Assembly: GCA_015179045.1 (NCBI GenBank)
Contig: WHUZ01000052.1
Location: 1 to 64,000, forward strand
Reading direction: 5' to 3'
Length of the DNA stretch: 64,000 nt
Source: Kalaharituber pfeilii
Taxonomy: Eukaryota; Ascomycota; Pezizomycetes; Pezizales; Pezizaceae
The stretch's first letter is position 1. Each line of letters begins with the position of its first letter. This document shows positions 54,610-64,000 of this stretch, piece after piece. The position numbers and the translations under genes are program-made. The notes below the pieces were generated by a model. The model ran no database searches, was not told the DNA's origin, and saw nothing but the letters and a program-made list of their open reading frames with translations.

Positions 54610-55323
54610 CATGGCCCCCACGCGCCGTCGCCCCCGCTCTCCTAGCTTCTAGAACTTAACCCCGCATTCTCCTACCTTCTAGAACTTGACCCTGGAAAAG
54701 AAATTCTCTAAAATATCATACTCCTCTCCATCCTCCGCCTTTCTCTTCCAATTCTTTTCCATGTCGCCCCACCTCCCAAAGCCTTCTGGACGGTTCTTCT
54801 GGTTTCTGCATCGGAAAGCGAGGTGCTCCCCGGTTTGCACCTCCCCGCACCTGCACTTATCCGACTCAGCCGCCCCTATCCTCATCAACCACACCGCACA
54901 CCTCCCTCTCTCCAGGCGCAAGGCAGTGAAATTGGATACTGCTATCCTATTCCACTCCATGACCTTTCCTCCTCCAAAGCCGTCCACTTCTCTCTTCTCC
55001 TTCCTCCACGCCTTCACCCTCTGGCGCACCCCACTTCCGGTGGCCACCTCCTTCCCCTGCATCACCGTCCCCTTCTTCGCCCACTCATCCGCCTTCTCAT
55101 TTCCTGCGATTCCGATGTGAGCCTTGACCCACATCAATTTCGCACCTCCTCCCTTCTTCTCCCTCCTCGCTACCGCGTTCACCACCCTTCTCACATCCTC
55201 GGTCTTTCCCTTTCCCTCCTTGCCTGCCTTCTGAATCGCCATGACAGCAGCTTCAGAATCTAAGCAAACCAGGACCGGTACCTCCTCCGGTACACTCTCC
55301 AGCGCCCTTCTCACCCCCCAAGA
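54610..55323 (-). mobile_element. Family-2-type LINE fragment
   Basis: Runs from the RNase H middle at 55323 to a 3' UTR that resembles 44320-44350 (GGGGTCAAGTTCTAGAAG, duplicated here). No tail or poly(A) is seen near 54610, so the 3' end is deleted or very diverged. Confidence 0.65.
54679..55323 (-). CDS. Family-2 LINE ORF2 C-terminus: RNase H and Cys/His tail
   Basis: Begins SWGVRRALESVPEEVPVLVC, then LDSEAAVMAIQKAGKEGKGK and LMWVKAHIGIAGNEKADEWA. The tail has DKCRCGEVQTGEHLAFRC and ends ENFFSRVKF. It matches the third piece of the LINE at 3814-12324 (CRCGRKQTADHLAF) and the end of 44248-44491. The RNase H domain is cut at its N-terminus by 5' truncation. The frame is open throughout. Confidence 0.85.
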   Translation of the reverse strand, partial: SWGVRRALESVPEEVPVLVCLDSEAAVMAIQKAGKEGKGKTEDVRRVVNAVARREKKGGGAKLMWVKAHIGIAGNEKADEWAKKGTVMQGKEVATGSGVRQRVKAWRKEKREVDGFGGGKVMEWNRIAVSNFTALRLERGRCAVWLMRIGAAESDKCRCGEVQTGEHLAFRCRNQKNRPEGFGRWGDMEKNWKRKAEDGEEYDILENFFSRVKF

Positions 55324-55564
55324 GAGAAGCTTGTTATTTAGCACTTAAATGTTATATAGAACAATGCAATAACTGACACGCTGGAGACCCATATAGAGAG
55401 GCTTAAACGGCCCTATACAAAGGTCAAGTTCCAAGCGTTGTCCTGAGTTGCACCTTTTTCTTTTCTTTTTTTTTTTTTTTGTCACGTGACCCCGCTTGCA
55501 GCTGTTCGCGATGGCAGGGCCTGAGTTGCACCTACATTTCGCTGCCATCGCAGACACCGTAACA
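55324..55564 (+). repeat. LTR-like direct repeat, right
   Basis: Copy of 49865-50015, interrupted by a family-2 tail (55456-55520, minus) with target CTGAGTTGCACCT (55443-55455 and 55521-55533). Confidence 0.65.
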
Positions 55565-56115
55565 AGATCGTGCACAGATACACGGATAAGAAGATGTTAC
55601 TTCCTCACTCAGTCGTAACGCAAACATCCAGGAGGAAGTGGCTCTGAATCTAGCGCGATGGGATCTTTTTTTTTTTGGTCACGTAACCTCGCATACAGAC
55701 CACCAGCCTATGGCAGGGACCCATACACCCGGGATCAGGTTGAGTAACTCCTATCTACATCGTCTGATTGATTTCTTTACGGGGATTGAGAGTTTTTCCT
55801 TATTTCGTATATTTTACTGTATGTAACTAATCTCGCCATAGCCCATAGGGCGGCATGCGAGTAATGATATATATAAAAAAAAAAAAAAAATATCTACATC
55901 GTCTGCGTACAAACGTTGGGCACCTAACATTTCCTCCGTCCCTTCTGCTATCCCAAGTCGAGGCCGGTGAACCATTCCTCGATCGGGTCGCCCTCTACTC
56001 ACCCTTGCCTCCAGCGAGATGAGATCACTCGTCCGAAACCCATTCTAATTGGAGGAAACCTATCGGTTGACAGTTGTGTGGTCCTTGGCTGACGACAAAT
56101 AAGATCTGACGCATA
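55565..56115. other. Intergenic stretch with two short retro-insertions
   Basis: A family-2 tail in minus orientation lies at about 55663-55730 (GGGATC on both sides). A family-1 LINE end is at 55767-55890, flanked by TATCTACATCGTCTG (55752-55766 and 55891-55905). No gene seen. Confidence 0.7.
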
Positions 56116-56784
56116 CAGTCTACCCTTGCTATAACGAAACTCGCTATAGTGAAAACCTTGCTATACTGAAAATTGAACGAAGCCATTATTCCGTTCGCAC
56201 TCAAACTCCTCTTGCTATAACGAAAATCCACCAAATAATGAAACGAAAATTAGATTGAGTGAAAGTTATTTCTGTCTACATACAAATAATTCTTGCTATA
56301 ACGAAAAATGGCTAGTGGAATGCATGACTAATCAAGAACCACCGAATTGCACAACTAGAAACTCTCTAGTTAGTTTTGGCCCAATTCCACAAAAAGGGAT
56401 TGTACCAGATTCATTGTGAAATGCTTTCGAACTGCGTCTAGAGTTTTTGCAGCTCCAGTCTTCTTTTTGCATAGTTGCTGCTTTTCTAACCTGAGGTTCG
56501 GCTTTGTAGGTAATTTTGCTTCAACATGATTGATTTTTGCATCTGCATAGTACCTGATCAATACTTCTGTACTCTCAATTTTGTACTCTCATTTTTTCCT
56601 ACTCCGGTTATTTTCCATAAGGAGGAAAATCACAGAGTTAAAATCTGTTGCCATATATTCCTTAGGTACTCGGACTTCTAAATTCAGCTGCCAAGGACAT
56701 GACTAATCTTGCCACAATATAAACCTTGCTATAACGAAAAAAAAGTGCCAGATTTTTGGTTTTCGTTATAGCAAGGGTAGACTG
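56116..56784. mobile_element. pogo-type MITE with TTGCTATAACGAAA subterminal repeats
   Basis: 669 bp, TA on both sides (56114-56115 and 56785-56786). TIR CAGTCTACCCTTGCTATAAC. Several internal copies of TTGCTATAACGAAA or close variants occur near both ends. The minus frame 56561-56370 (RLEKQQLCKKKTGAAKTLDA) may be a scrap of transposase C-terminus. Confidence 0.85.
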
Positions 56785-57029
56785 TACTTTCTTCATGTTA
56801 CCCATGATTGGAGCTATCCTTGTATGTTCCATGTACGCTGCGCCTATGATCCCTGCCCTGCACAGAGAAAATTTTCATCAAGAACGAAGTGTGTTGGGAA
56901 CCATGACTAGCTAAGGCATATGGGCCACGCCCTTGCAGTCCGAGAGATCGGCGACAACGTCGCACAAGGCATGATTGTCGATCTTATCGGGTGGCAGTGG
57001 GGGCCCATGAGGCGGGCCGTCACAGCAAT

Positions 57030-57280
57030 ACTGATAGCTCAGGACGAGCGTTTGGAAGCGACTCTACAACCACAACGTCCCCCCTAGCGAAACCTACATC
57101 GAAAGCTCTCAGCGCGCTGAGTCTTTTATCTGATTTTCATCCTCGAAAACCACAATCCACAAGTTTCCCCCTTGGGGTGAAATTTTGAGGATATCTTCAG
57201 CTCACCACCTCGTTGCCTGCCCTGCCATGGCGAACAGCTGCAAGCGGGGTCACGTGAAATATAAAAAAAAAAAAAACACG
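57030..57280 (+). mobile_element. ORF1-only 5' UTR joined to a family-2 tail
   Basis: 57043-57215 matches the 5' UTR of copy B (ACGAGCGTTTGGAAGCGACT, CTGAGTCTTTT, CAGCTCACCACC). At about 57216 it switches to CCCTGCCATGGCGAACAGCT...GGGGTCACGTGAAATA plus A(n). Either a nested tail insertion with loss of the rest, or a template-switch chimera. Confidence 0.7.
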
Positions 57281-57316
57281 AAAAAAAAATTTTTTGTCAG
57301 ATATGCAGCATCATAC

Positions 57317-59917
57317 GCATACTAGACAGAAAAATAAGTATTTGCACAGCATATTTATGCGGCATGCAGTATTCGGCAGAAACTAGCATATTTTCGTATG
57401 CTTGGCTGTTGATAGCCATAAGGCAGTCTAAATTTCGTGATACTATTTTATATCGGGATACGATCGTCGACCGGGATATGACGTTCTTGGCACGCCTGCT
57501 GGAGATACTACATTTGGCTATATCTCGTGCAACAGACATGCTAGCAGCTTACAGTAAACAGTTATATGTACAGCATAGCTGATACTATAATTCTAGCATA
57601 TTGTATTAATTCTGTCAACAATAGTTCACTTGCTATATCAATATATGCATTAATAATATTAAATTACCACCCCCTCCTCAACCTCCTGCATATTATCTAT
57701 CAATAGGTCTATATCTATCTTTCCTATAGTAAGAGTTAGTCATTAATGGCTATAGTATATGATAGCATATGCAATATAGGCTAGAATAACTTACAGCTCT
57801 ATTCGCGAGGCCTGAAACTAGCTGCTGCAGCTGCTGCATTTGCTGAATTATTTCCTCAAGTGTCGAAGGAGGGGGTGGTGGTGGCTGAGAGTCAGTAGCT
57901 CCAGATAATGCTGTTGACTTTACTACTATCTTATTGTCTGTATCTTTTGCACCCCTAGTTCGTCCCCTTTTACCACTCCCTTGCCCTCTAGCCTGCCGTT
58001 TTCCTCCTTTCCCACTAGTAGTTGACCCCCCCCCCTTAACTTCTAGTATATTAGTAGTAAGCCTATCTGTTGGAGTACTTTGGTTCGGACCATCTACAGA
58101 AGACTCAGGAGAGTTATTAGAGTCCGAATCAAGGTCAATATGACAATCATTCACATTTTTCTGACCCTCCAACTGTCGTAGTCGAGCAATGAGATAATTT
58201 CGATCCAGGACTCATCCAAATGATAGTTTTTTCCAACCTTGACTCAGAGTTTGTAATGGAGGTGGTAAACGCAGAGAGTTACTGTCTGCCAGGCCAAAAA
58301 GACACTTCAGTAGTGATCCTCGCTAGTCTTCTGCGTAGCTCATATAGCACTCGTTTGTGCGATTGCGATGCCGCCTACCAGCGTCGGCTCGCATATCACT
58401 TGCTGCTTGCGTCGTATATGCGCATTTCGTATGCGCTTGCATTTTTCACATTTTTCGCGCGATCCACCAGCTCCATACTACAGTCGCGGTGAACTCATAA
58501 CAGCCGCCTGCCAGCGTCGGCTCACATATCGCTTGCATTGCATAAGCGCACTTCGTATGTGCGTGCATTTTCGTATTTTCGCGCGCTCCACTGGCCGCCT
58601 ACACAACTGCCAGTACTTCAGCAACTGAATTTAACTTTAACTTAGAGTGTTGAGAGCGGTGGTGAACTGGTTTGGAGGGTATATTCGGACCTGGGGGTAT
58701 ATCTGCAGGCAGGGATTGTGTGCAGCGAGCCGGTTTGAGGGCATATCTGGGCCCGGGGTTGCGAGCGGCGAGCTGAGGGCATATCTAAAATGGTAATTCG
58801 GTTTAGGAAGCAAATCTGAGGTTTGACAGCAGCAAACCAGTTCGAGAGTATTGCTATTAGGGGTATCAATACAGAGCTCGAGGGAGCTGCGGCTCATGTG
58901 AGACAGCGGCTGCCATAAATCATGAGACATGTATCCGAGCATCCATTGTATCACCTGTCAGTACTATTCGACACGGATAAAATCACAAAAAAATTATTAG
59001 AAGAGCAAAAAAATCAAGGAAAAATGGTGGGTTACATAAGTAAACACCAGGGAATCCAAATCCTTTCTCAGAATTCATATTCGTGCAATTTTTGTTGAGC
59101 TGTGAGGGTTTTTGCTAGAGGAGTCCGCTTGACTGCATGTCTTATACTCTTAGAGATATCAGCTGGGAATGAGTATATCATCTTCAACTGGTAAACTAGG
59201 ATGGTCTAAAGGTGTAGATAGCCCTATATCAATCTTGTAAGCAGTTGTAGAGTGTATAACAGTATGTTCAGCCTCGGTACCTTCTATTTATTATAACTAA
59301 GTATAAATTGGTACAGCTACAGTTGCTGCAATTGCTCACTTTTAGCCTTGCGAATAGAGCTTGAAGTATCCTACCCCCCTATAGCATATGCCACCATATA
59401 CTATGGCCATTAGTGAGTGACAGCAGCTATAAGAGTATATAGATGTTAGTACTATTTAACTGGCAATATATAGGAGCGTAAGAGGGAGGGGGTTAAATTG
59501 ACATGTTGACATATTTATTGATATAGCAGGAGCTGACATTGAATATAGGCAATAGAATATGTAGATAATGTTGTCCCGACATCATTGTATCTATATCACT
59601 TTATTTGATGTTACTGGCATCTAAGTTGCCAAAGATATTATGAAAATGGTTTCTCATGAGGCATGCCAAGATGCGCGTCGTTTCTAGGTAGGCGATCGTT
59701 TCCCGATATAAAATAGTAGGGTGTCCAAATTCATTATGTAAAAAAGTATTTGGACAGCTGACGTGATGAAATTTGGGCAGCTGACATAATGAAGTTGGAC
59801 TTTACACCTATTCTTTACTGCCAAGCATACGAAAATATGCTAGTTTCCGCCAAATACCGCATAGGCATAATATGCATTATCCCCTATCCAAATACTTATT
59901 TTTCTGTCTAGTATTTT
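57317..59917. mobile_element. Putative 2.6-kb TIR element
   Basis: Inverted repeats of about 100 bp (57317-57415 and 59818-59917) start TACTAGACAGAAAAATAAGT and share AAACTAGCATATTTTCGTAT. The interior has a minus frame (58172-57750) with a Ser/Asp-rich start, a basic GKGGKRQARGQGSGKRG stretch and a Gln-rich helix, of unknown identity. No transposase core seen. Confidence 0.6.
58368..58610 (+). repeat. Two imperfect tandem copies of a ~120-bp unit
   Basis: Both begin CCGCCTRCCAGCGTCGGCTC and contain GCGCRYTTCGTATGYGCKTG and TTTCGCGCG. They lie inside the 57317-59917 element. Confidence 0.75.
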
Positions 59918-62130
59918 ATACAACAGTAATAAATGCGCTGCTGTCGCACAGTGCTATGAGCTGTACTCTACTTATTTATATGACTGCAACGCTATTGGCT
60001 ATCATATATTGCTCCTGTCATGTTTGCATCTATCAACTGCCCGCGTAAAGTTGCGGCGAGTCCATAACCGATAGTAGGTACTAGTGGGGCATAGCAAGTA
60101 CAAGTGACAGTGCGCATGAATGATAGCAGGCTTAGAGTAACAGGTGGTATGAATAATAGCAATAATATCAACACTGTTATAGAAGTTGCAGCACTATCAT
60201 CTGGAGGAGTAGTAATCTGTTATTCTGTTATTCATTTTTCTGTTCTCTTCTCACTTATATCCTATGTATCTAGAACCTCGCCATAGCCCATAAGGCAGCA
60301 TGCAAGTAATGATAGTAAAAAAACAAAAAAAAGATAGTTGGTTAGCAATGTCAGCTAGTCCTCTGCACAATTCATAACTACAACCATCATATATGACTAT
60401 CCTATCACATACATGTACTCAGTACATATTTGGCTGTGTACTGCCCTTATATAGGTATTGTGTGCTCCATTCAGCACTTGCATACCCTATAACTTCATTG
60501 CGCAGTTCACAATTATGGTAGAGAGTAATGTCAAGATTATACTGCAAAAATGCAAGATTGGCAAAAAAAAAGTATGCAGTATTAGAATATATAACTTAAA
60601 CAAGTAATTTTCAAAAATAGCTAGGTAAAGCCCGCAGGTGGCTTGAAACTAGGGCACATACTATGTCTTGATAATTACCACTTGTCCCTACTTGTCTAGT
60701 GTTAGGAAAAATGCATGGGTATTGTGGGTGCTACTGTACCATTACAAAAAAATCTTTCTGCACTTTCCTCCCTATGCGTTGCTGTACTACTGGCAGATCA
60801 AGTGAAAGCACTCTCAGACAAGCAGAGGCTACCGGTATCTTGGGACAATCCCATGGCCAGCTCGGACTCAAAGTGAGGCCTAGGCTGAGACCAGGCGATC
60901 ATAAGTGGGAAAAACGGCCAGTGGCAGAAAGTGCCTGTCCCGAGAGGTTTTGCGTGATCGGGAGCGGTAGTCTTTCCCTACAATTGAATATTTCTCCAGT
61001 AAATAAAGCAACATATGGAATTTACATTCCTGCTACTTTCTCAGACGTTTGATTTGGGGACGTTTTGATTCAGCCAGCCATAGTAATTATGACCCATCAA
61101 AGCTGAGAAAGTTAATAACTTTGGATTGCTCGTGTATGCCAAAGAACAGTAAGCTCCGGTGACTTATTTTCTTATAGGGAGAATCAATGCTTGCTACTGA
61201 AGGTGCTGACACTCATGCGAGAGCATTGCGGCTCTTTACTCAGATTGGATAAAAGTACGGAGTACAAAGTGCCAATGTTTTAGCAGGAGTCGCCCAAGAA
61301 TGGTCGTACCATCCTCAGAACGTAGTCGGAGGGGCATTGTCATCCAAAACCGTTATCCGGACTCAAATACTTATTCCCTATGGGAAAACTACAAAAAAGG
61401 ATCAGCTGTAACTGTAGCTGGCGGCATAAATGGCGTTTCAAAAGTATGATAAAGAGTAAAACAAGCACTGGCTAGGCCGCTGGTGGCTGAGACATCTCAA
61501 GACCTGGGCTTTTGTTTTCAATTCATCTTTTTTTTATATATATATCATTGCTCACATGCCGCCCTACGGGCTATGGCAAGATTTTCAATTCATCAGAATA
61601 TTATTTCGTATTCACGATCCCCTACAGTGCCGAGACGCTTTGATTGTTTGAACTCTTCCTGCATGTGGTATACCGGACTGTACTCTCTCGTGCATGTAAC
61701 TACCACGCTCGTCGCGATCCCATGTACTTACCATTGTATACGAATTGAAAATTGCTGTTTCGGTGTTGACGGCTTGTCAAAAAATGAAACTGATGTGGCA
61801 TGGTTGACGAAATGTCACTGTCGCGAGAAGAGTCTTCAGATTTTTGACTCATTGCTTTTCATAGTAACCAAAGTACCAGTAGCGCTGCAAGGATTTTATA
61901 CATCGAAGCGGTAGAAAATTAAATGGGTAAGATTCCTCAAAGAATTTACTTTGAGATTTCTGCATGTGGAGATGAAATCAGATTTATTGTGGACATGGGC
62001 AATTAACTACTTCGGCATCTGACATCGGAAGCATACAGGGCAAGGCTATATTAATTTTAGTAAGACCTCATCGGAGATGTTACCCTGTTTGGATAATCTT
62101 GAAGCAAGGACAATCCAGTTAGGGATGTAT
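59918..62130. other. Gene-less stretch with two family-1 tails
   Basis: A + oriented tail lies at about 60270-60335 (GCCATAGCCCATAAGGCAGC) with unclear duplication. A minus tail at 61528-61571 is flanked by TTTTCAATTCATC (61515-61527 and 61572-61584). Frames at 60699-61052 and 61483-61914 show no domain, and the latter spans the tail, so I do not call them genes. Confidence 0.55.
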
Positions 62131-62474
62131 TGGTTGCGGACGCCTTTAATCAACACATTTTGATCCTAAATTTCATGACCCGACAAGAACACAACAAAAA
62201 TCGTAAAAATGTCAAACTGCATATAGATATGAACAGAATTCAGTAAAGAATCAATCTATATTGCGTTTTTAATTTTGCAAATTTTTGTAAAAAAGTTATC
62301 GAAAGTTAAAGAAAAGCAAATTTTGGTGGGAGAGCCCTAACTGAGTTACATACTAGGTATTCCGGAGGGGGGATCAAAGAGCGAAAAAAAAAAAAAAAAA
62401 AAAGAAAAAAAAAGGGCTGTATTAGTAAGCGTAATGAAGTGTTACATAGTGTTGATTAAAGCCGTCCGCAACCA
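62131..62474. mobile_element. Small MITE (copy P)
   Basis: 344 bp with TIR TGGTTGCGGACG(C/G)CTTTAA. It shares both ends with copy Q and has an internal A-run after GGAGGGGGGATCAAAGAGCG. Confidence 0.8.
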
Positions 62475-62556
62475 TACGAGGCCATTAAAAGTTATCCTCT
62501 GCCTTACTCGCTACCAGCATAGTGGTTCGCACAAGCGCGACAATTGGAGCGGTCTA

Positions 62557-63349
62557 TGGTTGCGGACGCCTTTAATCAACACATTTTGATCCGAAATTTC
62601 AAAACCCGATAAGAACACAACAAAAATCCTAAAAATGTCAAACTGCATATAGATATGAACAGAATTGAGTAAAGAATCAATCTATATTGCGTTTTTAATT
62701 TTGCAAATTTTTGGCAAAAAGTTATCGAAAGTTAAAGAAAAGCAAATTTGGTGGGAGACCCCTAACTGAGTTACATACTACTAGTACAAATTAGGTAAGA
62801 TTATGTATTAGTAAGCAGGAACTTTTCTTAAAAGGGCTAAGTCTAAAGTACATGAGGCATGAGAACAAAGCACATGTACTGTAATCATGTGCTTTTTATT
62901 TACCACTTGCCGCTGACTTTTATATATACATTCCTGAAATTGTTTAATTTCATAGGTACATCCATTAAAGTATGCATTAAGAAGTCGCATGCAGTGCTCA
63001 TAATAGTGAAAAATAGAAGCAGTACCTTTACAGAATGTAAAGCAGCAGGTACAGTACCTCGTAAATCTTCAAAGTTATATTGACTGTTCTCACGAGCATA
63101 GTATTTTGCTGCACACCAAAATCAATAAAATTCAACTCACAATGAAAGTTTGGATAAAAGATTATAAACTGGTTTGCTGCTTCTAATTCTGTACACTAGA
63201 AGCGAAGTGCAAGAGGCGTGTATTCTGCACAGTAGAGGTATTCCGGAGGGGGGATCAAAGAGCGGAAAAAAAAAAAAAAAAAAAAAAAGGGCTGTATTAG
63301 TAAGCGAAATGAAGTGTTACATAGTGTTGATTAAAGCCGTCCACAACCA
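62557..63349. mobile_element. Small MITE (copy Q)
   Basis: 793 bp, TA on both sides. Same termini as copy P plus about 440 bp of internal sequence; P is probably its deletion derivative. Confidence 0.8.
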
Positions 63350-63461
63350 TATGTGGAAAGGATTTTTTGCAGCCGGGCGACCCCTCGGACGGTCCTTGCA
63401 ACCACGCATTTGTGCGAAACTTTATGCTGGCAGCGAGTACTATGTATTACATGGAAAACTG

Positions 63462-63519
63462 CCCTGTCTTGGCGAGCAGCTGCGCGCGGGGTCACGTGAC
63501 ACCAAAAAAAAACAAAAAA
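63462..63519 (+). mobile_element. Family-2 tail insertion
   Basis: CCCTGTCTTGGCGAGCAGCT...GGGGTCACGTGACACC plus an A-rich run, flanked by ACATGGAAAACTG (63449-63461 and 63520-63532). Confidence 0.9.
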
Positions 63520-64000
63520 ACATGGAAAACTGGTGTTTGTCTCGACCGTGCGGTACTTGGAGGTGAGGTGGCACGTGCGCCATCATCAGGCGCTGGTGGG
63601 AGTGGACGCTGTTTGCTTCGTCAGAACGACCCCGCTTCAGAAGGTATATCAATACACGCTGCACGGTTCGGTGTATTCCCACGGGCCAAGGTCGGCATAA
63701 CAATAGGACGGAGGTGTGGGTTCTCGGTCACAGTATTGGGGTTGATAGCCAATAGATACGGAAGTTGTTATTCCCTTGGCTTTTATGACCAGTTCAAATT
63801 TTGACTCCGTTCATCTGTGGCCTGCGTAAGAAGAAAATTTACGCTACTTCACCTCAGAATGTGTAAAATGCATGGAAGTTTCGCGCCGTCGTTCGGACTT
63901 CAACCAAAAGTCATACTCCCAACAACGTGGTAACCGAGGAACCATTCCGTGCGCAGGAAGGCGTATTGGTTTCATTGCGAACAAACGTTCCAGATTTATC
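63520..64000. other. Unassigned right edge
   Basis: No domain, RNA gene or repeat terminus recognised. Confidence 0.4.

Larger units (their letters stand above)
49865..55564 (+). mobile_element. Chimeric LTR-retroelement assemblage
   Basis: LTR-like repeats enclose a gag-like ORF with a minisatellite, an 18S rRNA fragment, a copia gag-tail/protease piece and a chromovirus integrase with chromodomain. LINEs at 50128, 51800, 52608, 54054 and about 54610-55323 are nested within. Because copia and gypsy modules are mixed, this is either a recombinant element or one LTR element merged with another by deletion. Confidence 0.5.

Noticed and set aside
61483..61914. 143-codon plus-strand gene
   Set aside because: The frame crosses a tail-only LINE insertion with its target duplication and has no domain.

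Overview
The window reads as gene-poor, transposon-dominated chromatin of a filamentous ascomycete. The signs are short spliceosomal introns with GTAAGT-like donors and CTAAC-like branch sites, a Pezizomycotina-like 18S rRNA scrap at 50890-50990, fungal Ty1/copia, chromovirus, pogo/Fot and MULE families, and substitutions that look like repeat-induced point mutation. I cannot name the genus; a repeat-rich genome such as a truffle relative would fit, but that is a guess.

The main architecture is a large, diverged inverted duplication. The left arm runs from about 3506 to 25540 and the right arm from about 27714 to 45134, around a 2.2 kb spacer made of retroelement pieces. Each arm holds one copy of the only recognisable host gene: a long, multi-exon SF1 (UvrD-like) helicase with TPR-like helices and an IQ-like C-terminus, related to TRANK1 (left 16591-24710 on +, right 28477-36922 on -). 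The two copies have decayed differently. The left has a +1 frameshift in its first long exon. The right has changes in helicase motifs II and V and a sixfold expansion of its IQ-like segment. Several transposons are present in one arm while the other arm keeps the clean empty site. This fixes element ends and target duplications directly and orders the events.

Left flank and outer left arm (1-16590): a frameshifted LINE ORF1; a family-2 LINE fragment (3814-12324) that was hit by a nearly intact Ty1/copia element (4166-10415) and by a hAT-like element (10778-11798); inside the copia element sits an ORF1-only LINE derivative (7719-9181); then a long-TIR pogo-type MITE (13232-14095).

Outer right arm (36923-45134): a full-length pogo/Fot transposon (38453-41129) with altered catalytic residues, and a 1.8 kb long-TIR element without a visible transposase (41562-43400).

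Right flank (45135-64000): a decayed MULE-like element (about 45219-49202) containing LINEs and a tRNA-derived SINE; a chimeric LTR-element assemblage (49865-55564) that joins a gag with a 25-unit 9-bp minisatellite, an 18S rRNA fragment, a copia protease and a chromovirus integrase plus chromodomain; and several TIR elements.

Two LINE 3' tails recur. Family 1 ends in a hairpin around GCCATAGCCCATAGGGCGGC followed by GCGAGTAATGAAATA and poly(A). Family 2 ends around GCGGGGTCACGTGAAATA and poly(A). Family-1 tails are shared by RNase H-bearing LINEs, by a set of ORF1-only elements and by insertions of only 36-65 bp. Family-2 tails are shared by a LINE, a tRNA-derived SINE and tail-only insertions. 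The best candidate for something undescribed is this system of parasitic short retroelements sharing 3' tails, above all the ORF1-only family. No reverse-transcriptase catalytic domain of a LINE is present in the window.
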